This document shows positions 1 to 9,457 of a stretch of 41,777 nucleotides of DNA, piece after piece. This DNA is from Marinomonas agarivorans (GTDB lineage Bacteria; Pseudomonadota; Gammaproteobacteria; Pseudomonadales; Marinomonadaceae): NCBI GenBank assembly GCA_002173415.2, contig NHNK02000023.1:1-41777 (forward strand), given 5' to 3'. The notes beneath the pieces are model-generated. The model saw only the letters and a list, made by a program, of their open reading frames with translations. It had not been told where the DNA came from and ran no database searches. Both the position numbers and the translations under genes were made by a program. Numbering within the stretch: position 1 is the first letter of the stretch; every line of letters starts with the position of its first letter.

Positions 1-96
1 TTTGCCCACTATTTTAGACAATTTGTAAGACCATTATGGCTGAAAATAGTTTTGCCACTGGAAAGATCTAAAAATCGTGTGGCGTTTCTTGCTTGA
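1..96 (+). pseudogene. transposase C-terminus, cut by the window edge
   Basis: Frame 1 is open from the first base to TGA at 94-96 and encodes 31 residues rich in Arg, Lys and aromatic residues (for example RQFVRPLWLK near the start). The same peptide with one Phe-to-Leu change is encoded at the other end of the window. Two near-identical copies of a coding 3' end are best explained by a transposase. The rest of the gene lies outside the window, so it is partial rather than necessarily broken, and its family is unknown. Confidence 0.55.
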
Positions 97-121
97 AACG
101 CCATTATTCAGGGAGGACTAA
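1..121 (+). mobile_element. 3' end of an insertion sequence (left copy)
   Basis: Positions 3-121 are repeated in inverted orientation at 41659-41777, with one difference in 119 bp. The copy carries an open frame that ends at TGA 94-96, then about 25 bp to the point where the two copies stop matching (after GGGAGGACTAA). This is the layout expected for a transposase 3' end plus the terminal inverted repeat. A hairpin (GGCGTTTC/GAAACGCC, 81-102) overlaps the stop codon and could end transposase transcription. The family cannot be named because only the end is present. The CTAA shared by both junctions could be part of the target or of the element. Confidence 0.7.
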
Positions 122-214
122 CTAACTATTTTTTGTCATTATCAACCTATGTAAATGATTCTTAGAAGTATCAAACCTATCTTGTGAGGACTATTACATC
201 ACAGGAGAAAAATA

Positions 215-658
215 GTGAACTCTTTATTCCCTCTTGCACTTCTTGCTGGTGCAGCAATTGCAATACAAGCAACTATGAATTCAAGTCTCGGTTTATTATT
301 GAAGAATCCCTTGTTTAGCACTATGAGTGCTTTTCTAGTAAGTTGCCTTATTATCAACCTGACTATGCTGTTTTTTGGAACAAGTTATCCGACATTGTCT
401 TCAATTCAATCCGTTCCAACACACTTGTGGCTCAGTGGAATACTAAGCGCTTTTGGTGTTGGTATGGTCTATTACTTAATTCCCAAAATGGGAGCGGGTT
501 CACTCATGTCATATGTTTTAACAGGACAAATGGTAGTGGCAATGTTAGCAAGTCACTTTGGCTGGTTTGAATTACCACAAAAGCAAATTACTCATATCAA
601 ACTTGTTGGTGTTGCTACATTAATTGCTGGCATATTACTGGTTAACTGGGAGAATTAA
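215..658 (+). CDS. YdcZ/DUF606-type DMT superfamily inner-membrane permease
   Basis: A 147-residue, almost wholly hydrophobic protein with about five membrane helices. It opens with a helix containing the GAAIAIQATMNSSLG signature typical of the DUF606/YdcZ branch (PF04657) of the drug/metabolite transporter superfamily and ends in a helix with LIAGILLVNW. The length matches the family (about 140-150). The start is GTG at 215, chosen because AGGAG lies 7 bases upstream. Its stop is followed within 2 bases by the start of the GNAT gene, so the two are probably co-transcribed. The substrate is unknown. The upstream 90 bp directly abut the insertion sequence end, so its promoter may be altered or supplied by that element. 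Confidence 0.8.
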   Translation: MNSLFPLALLAGAAIAIQATMNSSLGLLLKNPLFSTMSAFLVSCLIINLTMLFFGTSYPTLSSIQSVPTHLWLSGILSAFGVGMVYYLIPKMGAGSLMSYVLTGQMVVAMLASHFGWFELPQKQITHIKLVGVATLIAGILLVNWEN

Positions 659-659
659 G

Positions 660-1469
660 ATGAATCAACATAACTTACATGTCGCCAACATTGCCAATTT
701 AACTCATCTGTGGGAAGAAATGAGAACCAGTCAACATACAATAAAGGATGGCTGTGCTTTTCACCTATCTGACATGTGGCCTAATAGATATTGGCTTGAC
801 CTAGACACAAAAGCATCATTAACGCAGCAAGACTTACAACACATTCAATCTTTGCCAGCGAATATTACATTTCCAATATGGGATGCTTTTCCTGATGACT
901 CTATTGCTGCAAACAACACAAAACAATTGGAAAAGTATCTAACTCAGGAGGGTTATCAATGCACTTTTCATCAAACAGCTATGATACTCACACCTTCTTT
1001 TACCGAGCTAGCACTTTCTTCGACGAAAAAAGAGAAAGACCATATTGAACGAGATGACTCCCATATCAAAGAAATATCGACATTCAATGACATTAATATC
1101 TGGAGAAATATTGCGAGTGAATCGTTTGGTTACCAAGTTAATATTAATAGCATTAAACGTATTGCAGACAATAAAGACACTAGATTATTAATACACTATT
1201 CACAGCAGGAGCCTTCAGGTGTTGCAATGGTGCATAAAACGAGTGACATACTGGGAATTCATCAGGTAGGTGTTTTGAATCAATATAGAGGAAAAGGCAT
1301 TGCAAGAAAGTTAATGAATCATCTTATTGCCCTTGCTAAAGAGCAGAACATAACACATTTAACTCTGCAGGCTTCTTCACTAGGAGAGCCCCTATATTAT
1401 AATTTGGGGTTTAAAAAACAATTTAAGATCCGAAATTATGTAAAAAAACCAAAAGACCGCTCTAATTAG
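660..1469 (+). CDS. GNAT family N-acetyltransferase
   Basis: Predicted cytoplasmic acetyl-CoA-dependent acyltransferase of 269 residues. The C-terminal half holds the GNAT fold: a strand with HQVGVLNQYRGKGIARKLM, where QYRGKGIA is the acetyl-CoA pyrophosphate-binding motif A (Q/RxxGxG/A), followed by the typical YYNLGF segment of motif B. The N-terminal ~130 residues are poorly conserved and probably pair with it. ATG 660 is preferred over the in-frame TTG at 624 because GGGAG sits about 7 bases upstream and it follows the permease stop by one base, which suggests translational coupling. The acceptor is unknown. Confidence 0.8.
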   Translation: MNQHNLHVANIANLTHLWEEMRTSQHTIKDGCAFHLSDMWPNRYWLDLDTKASLTQQDLQHIQSLPANITFPIWDAFPDDSIAANNTKQLEKYLTQEGYQCTFHQTAMILTPSFTELALSSTKKEKDHIERDDSHIKEISTFNDINIWRNIASESFGYQVNINSIKRIADNKDTRLLIHYSQQEPSGVAMVHKTSDILGIHQVGVLNQYRGKGIARKLMNHLIALAKEQNITHLTLQASSLGEPLYYNLGFKKQFKIRNYVKKPKDRSN

Positions 1470-1519
1470 TACTTATTGAACTGTTAATGTATTTACTATT
1501 AACGCATTAGACTATATAA

Positions 1520-1549
1520 GGCAGATAAAAAAATCTCTTTTCATCTGCC
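1520..1549. terminator. possible terminator hairpin between convergent genes
   Basis: GGCAGAT (1520-1526) pairs with ATCTGCC (1543-1549), and an inner A-run/T-run extends the stem. It lies between the GNAT gene (+) and the PF10118 gene (-), which converge here. No clean U-tract follows directly on either strand. Confidence 0.4.
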
Positions 1550-1656
1550 CTTCAAAGCACTTTTTAGGGTCTTTTTAGTTTTCTCTCTTCTAGCAGCGGA
1601 TCATACCCTCATTATAACTTGCCATAAGTGATCAAATTAAGAATAAACAACTAGCG

Positions 1657-2610
1657 CTATGCGGCGATCTCATTAACATGACAAATTCCGTTTGACGGTG
1701 AGGCAAATGGTACAGGCATTTGAGGGTCTGCTGTATCAATCAGTGGCATTGCTTCTCCACCCGACATAACTTTTCCGCCCAACATGGCCTCGTAACCTGC
1801 GACCCAGTCGGTCATCCATTTTGGATCATCTTCACAACGCGGATTATGGTTAGGCAACAAGGCTCTAAATAGGTATGGAGCCATATGATAAGCCGCTAAG
1901 CTGATTTCTTTTCCGGCGCTCAATGCATCCTTAAAGCTGAAAAGGCGTTTGTCTTCCTTAAGTAAAACAAGCATGGCCCAAATGGCATAGCCCATCACAT
2001 GAAATGATCCATGAAACACACCAAAACAGCGAGGAAGATAAGCCCCTGAGTAAGCCATATACGCGTCATAAGCAACCGTCTTGTGCTCTACTTCTTCAAT
2101 CGCATGCATGAGCCAGAAAGACACCATCGTAGGTGAAGCATGACGAAATAATCCTACTCTTTTACTGATCAGCCAATGGGTCAACCCATTTGTCATACAT
2201 TCAAAACCTGCATTGTAGGCCAGTTGCGTGCGTAGACTTTTTTCCAGTAATTTCTTATAAGTCTTCTCTAATTTTTCTTCCACTTTTGCCAATTTTGGAT
2301 GACCTTTCTTTTTTAAAAGGTCATTAAATTTTCTATGGCAACGATAATGTTGCGCTTCTTGCCCACAAAACCCACGAATATCCTCTAATAACCTAGGTTC
2401 AGAAATATAGCCCATCGAAGCTTTCGTTGATTTTATTAAGTAAGGCTCTAAATACGGCATTGTTACCGATAAACCATTAAATAGATGAGAGCGAGCTGGA
2501 TTCTCTGGAATCCAAATCGGGTCTAGGTTGCTACTGAAGATAAAATCAAACTTGCGAATTGGTATTTTATCCACTTGCTTTTTTTCATAACGATAAGATA
2601 GGTTAGGCAT
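1657..2610 (-). CDS. PF10118 family predicted metal-dependent hydrolase (COG3687)
   Basis: A 317-residue soluble protein resembling the COG3687/PF10118 family, which has a ferritin-like helical fold with Glu/His metal ligands. The visible motifs are GFCGQEAQHYRCH (about residues 80-92) and HAIEEVEHKTVAYD (about 170-183), the expected ExxH pair, along with NP.R.H near the N-terminus. The biochemical role in this family is not established; the name hydrolase is a prediction. The ATG at 2610 has AAGGAG 8 bases upstream. It is separated from htpG by a strong terminator, so it is probably a single-gene unit. Confidence 0.75.
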   Translation of the reverse strand: MPNLSYRYEKKQVDKIPIRKFDFIFSSNLDPIWIPENPARSHLFNGLSVTMPYLEPYLIKSTKASMGYISEPRLLEDIRGFCGQEAQHYRCHRKFNDLLKKKGHPKLAKVEEKLEKTYKKLLEKSLRTQLAYNAGFECMTNGLTHWLISKRVGLFRHASPTMVSFWLMHAIEEVEHKTVAYDAYMAYSGAYLPRCFGVFHGSFHVMGYAIWAMLVLLKEDKRLFSFKDALSAGKEISLAAYHMAPYLFRALLPNHNPRCEDDPKWMTDWVAGYEAMLGGKVMSGGEAMPLIDTADPQMPVPFASPSNGICHVNEIAA

Positions 2611-2754
2611 GACATTGTCTCCTTTTATTTGGATTGCAAATCATGTCCGAAGCCCAAGCGTTTTAATCGGTCATTGTTATGGCTGTTGCGGGGATTATAG
2701 GGGGATTTTCTATTGGGTTTTTTATTTTGTGAAAACGCTTTCTTTTGCGAGAAT

Positions 2755-2785
2755 AAAAAACCTCATTGCTTTTTAGGCAATGAGG
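2755..2785 (-). terminator. Rho-independent terminator of htpG
   Basis: A 9-bp perfect stem CCTCATTGC (2761-2769)/GCAATGAGG (2777-2785). On the minus strand it is followed by a run of six T (2760-2755) and sits 22 bp past the htpG stop. Confidence 0.85.
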
Positions 2786-2806
2786 CTTTGGAAACTAGAA
2801 CGTTAC

Positions 2807-4735
2807 TTATTGGCTAAGCTGTACAATAAGCTTATTCATACGGCTCACAAATGTGGCAGGATCATCCAACTGCCCACCCTCTGATAAAGTTGCCTGCTCA
2901 AATAGCAACCAAGACATATCAGCAAAACGGTCTTCATCTGTTTCTGCATCCATTTTCACCACAATTGGGTGCTCTGGGTTGATTTCCAAGGAAGGTTTAG
3001 ATTCCGGCAGTTGTTGACCGGCTTGTTCAAGAATACGACGCATTTGCAGCCCCATATCGTGTTCACCTACAACCAAACAAGCAGGTGAATTGGTTAAACG
3101 ATCTGTTGATTCCACACTGGCCACTTTGTCTTCCAATACTGCCTTCATACGATCTAATAGAGGTTTAAGCTGCTCGACCTTTTCTTCTTTTTGTTTCTTA
3201 GACTCTTCAGTCTCTTCCTCTGCAATGTCTAACTTGCCTTTAGTAACATCTTGGAAAGATTTACCTTCGAACTCGTGCAATGCAGACATCATCCACTCAT
3301 CAATACGATCAGAAAGCAACAACACTTCAAAACCTTTCTTACGCAGGATTTCTAAGTGAGGACTGTTTTTGGCTGTGTTGTGATTTTCCGCATAGATGTA
3401 ATAAATTTTATCTTGACCTTCTGACATACGAGATACGTAGTCTGCCAGAGACTGATCTTGTTTTTCATTATCTGTATGAGTTGAGCTAAAGCGTAGTAAA
3501 GCTGCCACCTTATCTTTATTGCCCATATCATCTGCTGGGCCTTCTTTTAGCACATTACCAAATTCATCCCAGAATTTTTGATAGGTCTCTGGCTCTTTTT
3601 TCGCCATTTTGTCCAGCATATCTAATACACGTTTTGTCAACGCAGAACGCATTGAGTCAACTGCATGGTCGCTTTGTAAAATTTCGCGGGATACGTTAAG
3701 CGACAAATCATTTGAATCCACAACACCTTTCACAAATCGCATATAAGGCGGTAAGAAGGCTTCAGCTTCATCCATGATAAAAACACGCTGAACATACAGT
3801 TTCAGGCCGCGTTGCATGTCACGATTCCATAAATCGTAAGGAGCCTTGCTTGGGATATACAATAAACTGGTGTAGTCTAATTTCCCTTCTACTTTGTTGT
3901 GCGACCATTTCAAGGCATCAGTATAGTCGTGAGAAATATGCTTATAGAACTCTTGGTATTCTTCATCTTTCACATCTGATCGAGAACGAGTCCATAATGC
4001 CTTAGCAGAATTAACCGCTTCAAACTCTGGGGCTATATTTTCATCAACTGGCTTCGGTTTACCTTCTTCATCCAATTCAGGGTAAACCACTTTTTCCATT
4101 TCAACCGGAATGGAAATATGGTCTGAGTACTTTGTTACTAGTGTGCGTAAACGGAAATTATCGGCAAACTCAGATTCTTCTTTCTTCAAGGTCAGAATGA
4201 TACGCGTACCACGAGTCTCTTTGTTGATGGTCTCAATTGTAAATTCACCAGTACCGTCAGAAACCCAACGTACGCCGCTATCAGCAGAAGCTGACGCATG
4301 TCTTGTTTCAACAGTAACGGACTCAGCTACAATAAATGATGAGTAAAAGCCAACACCAAACTGACCAATTAATTGACTATCTTTCTTCTGGTCTCCGCTA
4401 AGTTGCTCTAAAAATTGTGCAGTACCTGATTTAGCTATAGTTCCTAGATTATTGATGGCATCGTCTCTAGTCATACCAATGCCGTTGTCATCAATTGTTA
4501 CGGTATTTGCTTCTTTGTCGAATTCAACTCGAATACGTAGGTTTGTATCATCCGCTAGTAATTCTGGATTAGAAACAGATTCAAAACGTAATTTGTCTGC
4601 CGCATCAGAGGCATTAGAGACTAATTCACGTAAGAATATTTCCTTATTCGAGTAAAGTGAATGAATCATTAAATGCATTAATTGTTTAACTTCGGTTTGA
4701 AACCCTAGCGTTTCTTTTTTTGTCTCAGTTGCCAT
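2807..4735 (-). CDS. htpG: HtpG, bacterial Hsp90 chaperone
   Basis: Cytosolic ATP-dependent chaperone that remodels client proteins with DnaK. The 642-residue length is typical. The N-terminal GHKL ATPase domain shows [12 protein letters not shown] (E37 general base, N41 Mg/ATP), DNGIGMT and [11 protein letters not shown] (the lid glycine motif). The middle domain has the conserved [19 protein letters not shown]-type stretch ([17 protein letters not shown]), and the C-terminal dimerisation domain is present. AGGAG lies about 11 bases before ATG 4735. It appears to be monocistronic, with its own terminator and a candidate heat-shock promoter in the 146-bp upstream gap. Confidence 0.97.
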   Translation of the reverse strand: MATETKKETLGFQTEVKQLMHLMIHSLYSNKEIFLRELVSNASDAADKLRFESVSNPELLADDTNLRIRVEFDKEANTVTIDDNGIGMTRDDAINNLGTIAKSGTAQFLEQLSGDQKKDSQLIGQFGVGFYSSFIVAESVTVETRHASASADSGVRWVSDGTGEFTIETINKETRGTRIILTLKKEESEFADNFRLRTLVTKYSDHISIPVEMEKVVYPELDEEGKPKPVDENIAPEFEAVNSAKALWTRSRSDVKDEEYQEFYKHISHDYTDALKWSHNKVEGKLDYTSLLYIPSKAPYDLWNRDMQRGLKLYVQRVFIMDEAEAFLPPYMRFVKGVVDSNDLSLNVSREILQSDHAVDSMRSALTKRVLDMLDKMAKKEPETYQKFWDEFGNVLKEGPADDMGNKDKVAALLRFSSTHTDNEKQDQSLADYVSRMSEGQDKIYYIYAENHNTAKNSPHLEILRKKGFEVLLLSDRIDEWMMSALHEFEGKSFQDVTKGKLDIAEEETEESKKQKEEKVEQLKPLLDRMKAVLEDKVASVESTDRLTNSPACLVVGEHDMGLQMRRILEQAGQQLPESKPSLEINPEHPIVVKMDAETDEDRFADMSWLLFEQATLSEGGQLDDPATFVSRMNKLIVQLSQ

Positions 4736-4830
4736 GTGACAAAGTGCTCCTAATTAATGTGTTTTTTACTGTATTAATATTATGAATAATTACCTGTCTA
4801 GTAGTTACTCATAGGAAAAAGATGCTGTTG

Positions 4831-4859
4831 TAAATAAAGGCGCTTCACAATATTTCAAG
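4831..4859 (-). promoter_or_regulatory. candidate sigma-32 heat-shock promoter of htpG
   Basis: On the minus strand, CTTGAAA (4859-4853) matches the sigma-32 -35 consensus exactly. It is followed after about 12-13 bases by a CCTTTATTT-like element, a weaker match to CCCCATnT. It lies about 95-120 bp before the htpG start codon. The -35 is strong and the -10 is degenerate. Confidence 0.4.
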
Positions 4860-4881
4860 TGATAAAATCAGGTTTGCGAGA

Positions 4882-5622
4882 TTATTTTTTATGAATTAAT
4901 GTGAGCCCATCGCCAATAGGAATCATGGCAATATCAACACTACTGTCTTGATGTATATAAGCATTCAACTCTCTCACCAATTGTGTGTCTTTATCAGTGA
5001 ATTCCTTTTTAGCGACATTCCCCCACCACAGGGTGTTATCTATTGCTATACACCCTCCCGATTTCAACAAGACTTTAGCCTGTTTGTAATAGGCAAGTTG
5101 GTTGATTTTATCTGCGTCAATGAAAACAAAGTCATAGGTCCCCGCTTCGCTCTTCATCAGTTTATGCAAGACATCTAATGCTTTACCACAACGAGTTTGT
5201 ATCTGTTTTTGCAAGCCCGCACGCTTAATATAACGGTTCGCAATATCCAACCACATTTGTTTTTTATCAATTGCTACCAACTTGGCGTCATCTGACATTG
5301 CAAGTCCCATTGAGAGCGTACTATAGCCAGTAAAAACACCTACTTCTAAAATTCGCTTAGCCTGCTTTAACTTTATTAGTAATGCTAAAAACTGCCCAGT
5401 TTCAGGGGAAACTTGCATTCTCGCCATATGATAAAGGGTTGTCTCGGCTCTGAGTTGCTTCAATAGTTCAGGCTCACGCACAGAGGAGTCGATCAAATAT
5501 TGATATAGATTGTCATCAACCTGAACCGTCCGATTAACTGGAACAAAGTCATGAGCTTCAATATAGCTTTCTATTTGCTCAGCACTCATATTTTCAGGTA
5601 AATCAGGTAACATGTTCGCCAC
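4882..5622 (-). CDS. class I SAM-dependent O-methyltransferase (COG4122)
   Basis: A 246-residue soluble methyltransferase of the catechol/caffeoyl-CoA O-methyltransferase type (PF01596). Seen are the SAM-binding motif I ILEVGVFTGYSTLSMGLA, the acidic residue after beta-2 (LVAIDKK), the metal and SAM segment YDFVFIDADK and IAIDNTLWWGNVA. An extra N-terminal ~45 residues precede the family core. Two starts fit: GTG 5622 or ATG 5613, both inside the 3' end of the DUF599 gene, so translation is coupled by overlap. The acceptor substrate is not predictable. Confidence 0.85.
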   Translation of the reverse strand: MANMLPDLPENMSAEQIESYIEAHDFVPVNRTVQVDDNLYQYLIDSSVREPELLKQLRAETTLYHMARMQVSPETGQFLALLIKLKQAKRILEVGVFTGYSTLSMGLAMSDDAKLVAIDKKQMWLDIANRYIKRAGLQKQIQTRCGKALDVLHKLMKSEAGTYDFVFIDADKINQLAYYKQAKVLLKSGGCIAIDNTLWWGNVAKKEFTDKDTQLVRELNAYIHQDSSVDIAMIPIGDGLTLIHKK

Positions 5623-6337
5623 TGGCCAGACGACCGCGCTTAAGTGCTTTAAAAGTTTTGGAACGAAACTCCCGCCGATAAAGTATATAAATCACAATGA
5701 GTGCACTAATGATGCAAAAGTGAGGACCCAGAAACCAACCAGAAAACGCCATTGCAAAATAATAGGCTCGCAAACCATAATTAAATTGATTGGCAGCAAG
5801 ACTACAAACTTCAGCCATATGAATAGCATAAGCATCACGTTCTTCTTCAGTAAAGCCTCTCTCTGTGGCCATAGGAGCACTACCAACAAGAACCGAACCG
5901 AAGTTATATTGACGCACAGACCAAGTAAAAGTGAAAAATGCATAAGCGAAAATGACAATAAGAATAACGACTTTTAACTCCCACTCTTGACGACTAGAAG
6001 GTGCCAGAAGATAGAACTCAGAAATAATGCCTAAAGCTTTTTCTGAATAGTTAAATGCAGTGAACAAACCTGCGACAATCAATAACGAGCTAGAGGCAAA
6101 GAATAGACTGCTTCGCTCTAAGTTTGCCATGATAGACACATCACCAATGCGATTATCTCTTTTTAATAAACGTAACATCCAAGCCAAGCGCAGTTGGTGC
6201 ATGATACTTACTAAACAATCACGACGCTTAGACTGATAGTGGGCATATAAACTATACCCAAACCAACTGGCAAAAAAGAACAGCAGGGTTATAAGACCAA
6301 TGACATCGGTGAAAAGACTATAACTATCTGTAGGCAT
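5603..6337 (-). CDS. DUF599 family integral membrane protein
   Basis: A 244-residue protein of the DUF599 family (PF04654), with about four or five membrane helices. The family hallmark DNRIGDVSIMANLERSSLFFASSSLL is visible around residues 60-85, followed by a helix and a second conserved NFGSVL segment. Function is unknown in the family. It overlaps the downstream O-methyltransferase by 10-20 bp and follows pyrC by about 70 bp without a visible terminator. The four genes from the sulfatase to the methyltransferase may therefore be one transcript. Confidence 0.8.
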   Translation of the reverse strand: MPTDSYSLFTDVIGLITLLFFFASWFGYSLYAHYQSKRRDCLVSIMHQLRLAWMLRLLKRDNRIGDVSIMANLERSSLFFASSSLLIVAGLFTAFNYSEKALGIISEFYLLAPSSRQEWELKVVILIVIFAYAFFTFTWSVRQYNFGSVLVGSAPMATERGFTEEERDAYAIHMAEVCSLAANQFNYGLRAYYFAMAFSGWFLGPHFCIISALIVIYILYRREFRSKTFKALKRGRLASGEHVT

Positions 6338-6408
6338 TATTTACCTCCACTACCCTTCTCTTTTTGACCTTCTTTTTCTCATTTTTGTTGCAATACCTTT
6401 AAATCACT

Positions 6409-7449
6409 CTAATTAGCTATTTGCCACTGCAAAGTTTGCCCAGCATAAAAAGGTACGATTCTTTCACCATCAGGTAATACAATACTTTCAGGTACTTGCC
6501 ACTCTTTACGAACTAGAGTGACTTGTTCTTTGTTGTATGGCAAGCCATAGAAATCTGGACCATTACGGCTGGTGAAGTTTTCTAATTTATCTAAGGCTCC
6601 CAACTCCTCAAAGACTTGAACATAAAGCTCTAGTGCAGACCAAGCGCTGTAACAACCAGCACACCCACATGACGATTCTTTTTTATTTTTTTCATGGGGA
6701 GCAGAATCTGATCCTAAAAAAAACTTTTTTGAACCAGACTGCACAGCCTTACGCAAAGCCAACTGATGTGAACTGCGTTTTAGCACAGGTAAACAGTAAT
6801 TGTGCGGACGAATACCACCATCCAACATGTCATTACGATTCATCAACAAGTGCTGTGGTGTAATCGTCGCAGCCACATTCGCAGAAGATTCTAAAACAAA
6901 GTCCACGGCATCTGATGTTGTTATATGCTCAAAAACAAACTTTAATTCTGGAATCTGCCTAGTTAGATGGCATAAATATCGATCAATAAATACCTTCTCT
7001 CTATCGAAAATATCAATATCTTTACTTGTCACTTCCCCATGAATCAACAATCGCATATTTTGCGTAGCTATTTCTTCAAAGACAGGATACAAGGTATCTA
7101 ACGCATTCACTCCCGCATCCGAATTCGTAGTAGCACCAGCAGGATAAAGCTTCACAGCAACAATGCCGGCCTTTTTTGCAGCTCGAATATCTGCCGGTGT
7201 TGTTTTATCTGTAAGATAAAGCGTCATTAATGGTTCAAACGTAGAACCATTGGGCCTAGCAGAAAGAATGCGTTCACGATAAGAAAGTGCCATCTCGGCA
7301 TTGACTACTGGAGGCACCAAATTTGGCATAACAATCGCCCGCGAGAAACAACGAGCAGTGGCAGGAACAGTTTCCAACAACATGCCATTGTCACGAAAGT
7401 GCAAATGCCAATCATCTGGCTTTATAATCGTGATAGTTTTTGCAGACAT
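6409..7449 (-). CDS. pyrC: PyrC, class II dihydroorotase
   Basis: Catalyses N-carbamoyl-aspartate to dihydroorotate, the third step of pyrimidine synthesis, in the cytosol. The 346-residue length is typical of the homodimeric class. It shows [11 protein letters not shown] (zinc ligands H15 and H17), [13 protein letters not shown] (the carboxylated lysine), [17 protein letters not shown], and [21 protein letters not shown] with the catalytic Asp. The ATG overlaps the stop of the upstream sulfatase as TAATG (7447-7451), with GAGGAGGGA upstream, so the two are translationally coupled. Confidence 0.97.
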   Translation of the reverse strand: MSAKTITIIKPDDWHLHFRDNGMLLETVPATARCFSRAIVMPNLVPPVVNAEMALSYRERILSARPNGSTFEPLMTLYLTDKTTPADIRAAKKAGIVAVKLYPAGATTNSDAGVNALDTLYPVFEEIATQNMRLLIHGEVTSKDIDIFDREKVFIDRYLCHLTRQIPELKFVFEHITTSDAVDFVLESSANVAATITPQHLLMNRNDMLDGGIRPHNYCLPVLKRSSHQLALRKAVQSGSKKFFLGSDSAPHEKNKKESSCGCAGCYSAWSALELYVQVFEELGALDKLENFTSRNGPDFYGLPYNKEQVTLVRKEWQVPESIVLPDGERIVPFYAGQTLQWQIAN

Positions 7450-9368
7450 TAAAGTCCCTCCTCAAAATAATGTTTATTATTGATGAGTCCATTAAAATAC
7501 AGCTGTAGGTAGGCTTTCGCTCTTTCTTCTAATTCTGCCGCGATAGTTTTTTGCTCATTATCTGTCAGTTTGAAAAATGAGCTCGGTAGGTCATCTACTT
7601 CAACAATACCGCGCTCAGTTAAATTCAGCTTTATATATCGCCCTTGAGATAGATACCAAAAATTACCCTCTTCTTTAATTAAAGCGCCTGCGCTATTATT
7701 TCTCTTCAATAACGACTGCCCAAAAGGCAATAGTTTGTCTTTTTCAGGCAATGATAGAAAATCAATAATAGTTGCAGGAATATCAACTTGTTGGGCTATT
7801 TGTGTCTCAATAGTCGGCTCAATCAAACCACTTGGGTGATACAAGAGTATCGGTATTTGATGTCTACCTAGTGGTGTAGCAAAATCAGCATCAAAATTAT
7901 CTGACGTATGATCTGCAGTAATTACAAACAAAGTATCTTTATACCACGCCATACTTTGCGCTTTTTCAAAGAAAGCTTTTAGAGATAAATCAGCATACTG
8001 CACTACCCTATGCATTGGGATATCTCCCTCAGGGATTTTACCCTCATACTGTTTAGGCAAACGATAAGGAGGATGAGAGCTGATAGTAAAAACACTACTT
8101 AAAAAAGGTGGGGTTAATTCGTTTAATTTATCTGCGGCATAAAGAAGGAAAGGTTCATCAAAGATTCCCCACTGACCGTCAAAGTCACTATTATCCGGAT
8201 ACTCACTTCTCCCAAAATAGTGGTCAAAGCCAAATCTTTTCGTAGTTGAGTCAAAATACATACTGCCATTTTTTGCCCCATGAAAAAAAGCCGTGCTGTA
8301 TCCATGTGGTTTTACCATTTCACCCAACCCAAACACCTTATTAGATTGGAAAGGTGATCGGGTAAAGGCTTCTGACATAAGCGAAGGCATTCCAGCCAAT
8401 ATGGATGGCACAGCTTCAATAGAGCGCCGTCCATTGGCAATACCATTAGGGAAAAAACGCCCCTGATCAATTAATGTTGTTAAGAATGGCACATAGTTGG
8501 TTTTCCCATATGGGGCACCGAAATATTCTAACGCAAAGCTTTCTAAAATAATAATAACGACATTTTGAGGCTTTTCAGCTTTGATAACATCGCTAAACTC
8601 TGAAGCATTTTGACTATTTCTAAGAAACCGATAAGCATCTTCATCGGTTTGATAGAAACTAAGTGGTTTTAAGTCATTCGCACGCTCTCTAAGCAAAGTA
8701 AAAGGAGTATTAAGAACTAGAGCTCCCAATGAACTCGACGGCCAATTATAAGCATGAAGTGCTCTAATTGGTTTAGATTGAATACCGCCACGCGCCAACA
8801 AAGTAACCAAAAACAAGACAACAAAGCACAGAACAACATACTGCCATACAGCAATTTGTTTTATACCATTTTGTTTTTGCAGTTTTAAAAACAAAACTGC
8901 AAAGCCATAAACAAATAAAAAACCTAATAGAACAAAAAACCAATACTCCGCTGCCAGTTGTGGTATTTGTGTAGAGATATCACTGAACATAGACACCACT
9001 TCTGGTCCAGAACGTCTACCTGTATAACTAAAATAAACAGTGTCAATTAAATTCGTTAACAACGCCGCGACATTAACGATAAAAATATAAAAAACGGTAA
9101 CATAATTGGTTAAAAACGAAACTCGCTTTATCCAACCGCACAAAAGCAGCACTAATAACAAAGGAATGTTTAAAAGAGCAACGACAGCAAGATCAAACCT
9201 AATGCCATGTATTAAAGCACTAAGGTACTCAGTTATAGGAAGGCTGGGGAAATAATCAACTTGAAAAGCTAGAAAAATAAGTCGAGTGACACTAAAACCT
9301 AATAAGATAAAAAATAAACTCTTAAACAGTAGCAAATGCGAAACAATTAATACTCGATTATTTAACAT
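7449..9368 (-). CDS. LTA synthase/OpgB-like membrane sulfatase-fold phosphoglycerol transferase
   Basis: A 639-residue inner-membrane protein with five N-terminal helices (about residues 1-200) and a periplasmic sulfatase-fold domain (PF00884). Seen are [15 protein letters not shown] (metal-ligand Glu about 276), [15 protein letters not shown] (a Ser near 316 at the usual nucleophile Thr/Ser position), [35 protein letters not shown] and [10 protein letters not shown]. Family members move phosphoglycerol from phosphatidylglycerol to an acceptor; in Gram-negatives a periplasmic glucan or another glycan is a plausible acceptor, which is inference. ATG 9368 is preferred over TTG 9401 because AAGGA lies 6 bases upstream. 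It overlaps pyrC by one base. Confidence 0.85.
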   Translation of the reverse strand: MLNNRVLIVSHLLLFKSLFFILLGFSVTRLIFLAFQVDYFPSLPITEYLSALIHGIRFDLAVVALLNIPLLLVLLLCGWIKRVSFLTNYVTVFYIFIVNVAALLTNLIDTVYFSYTGRRSGPEVVSMFSDISTQIPQLAAEYWFFVLLGFLFVYGFAVLFLKLQKQNGIKQIAVWQYVVLCFVVLFLVTLLARGGIQSKPIRALHAYNWPSSSLGALVLNTPFTLLRERANDLKPLSFYQTDEDAYRFLRNSQNASEFSDVIKAEKPQNVVIIILESFALEYFGAPYGKTNYVPFLTTLIDQGRFFPNGIANGRRSIEAVPSILAGMPSLMSEAFTRSPFQSNKVFGLGEMVKPHGYSTAFFHGAKNGSMYFDSTTKRFGFDHYFGRSEYPDNSDFDGQWGIFDEPFLLYAADKLNELTPPFLSSVFTISSHPPYRLPKQYEGKIPEGDIPMHRVVQYADLSLKAFFEKAQSMAWYKDTLFVITADHTSDNFDADFATPLGRHQIPILLYHPSGLIEPTIETQIAQQVDIPATIIDFLSLPEKDKLLPFGQSLLKRNNSAGALIKEEGNFWYLSQGRYIKLNLTERGIVEVDDLPSSFFKLTDNEQKTIAAELEERAKAYLQLYFNGLINNKHYFEEGL

Positions 9369-9407
9369 GTCATATCCTTTTACTAAAAACCGGAAGCTCA
9401 AAAATAC

Positions 9408-9431
9408 AAAAGACCACAGAAGTGATCTTTT
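9408..9431 (-). terminator. terminator after deaD
   Basis: AAAAGACCAC (9408-9417) and GTGATCTTTT (9422-9431) form a 10-bp stem with one non-Watson-Crick position (a G-U wobble on the minus-strand RNA). On the minus strand a T-rich tail follows. It lies between the deaD stop (9458) and the sulfatase start (9368). Confidence 0.6.
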
Positions 9432-9457
9432 ATATATTTAACGATATTGACGCACCA

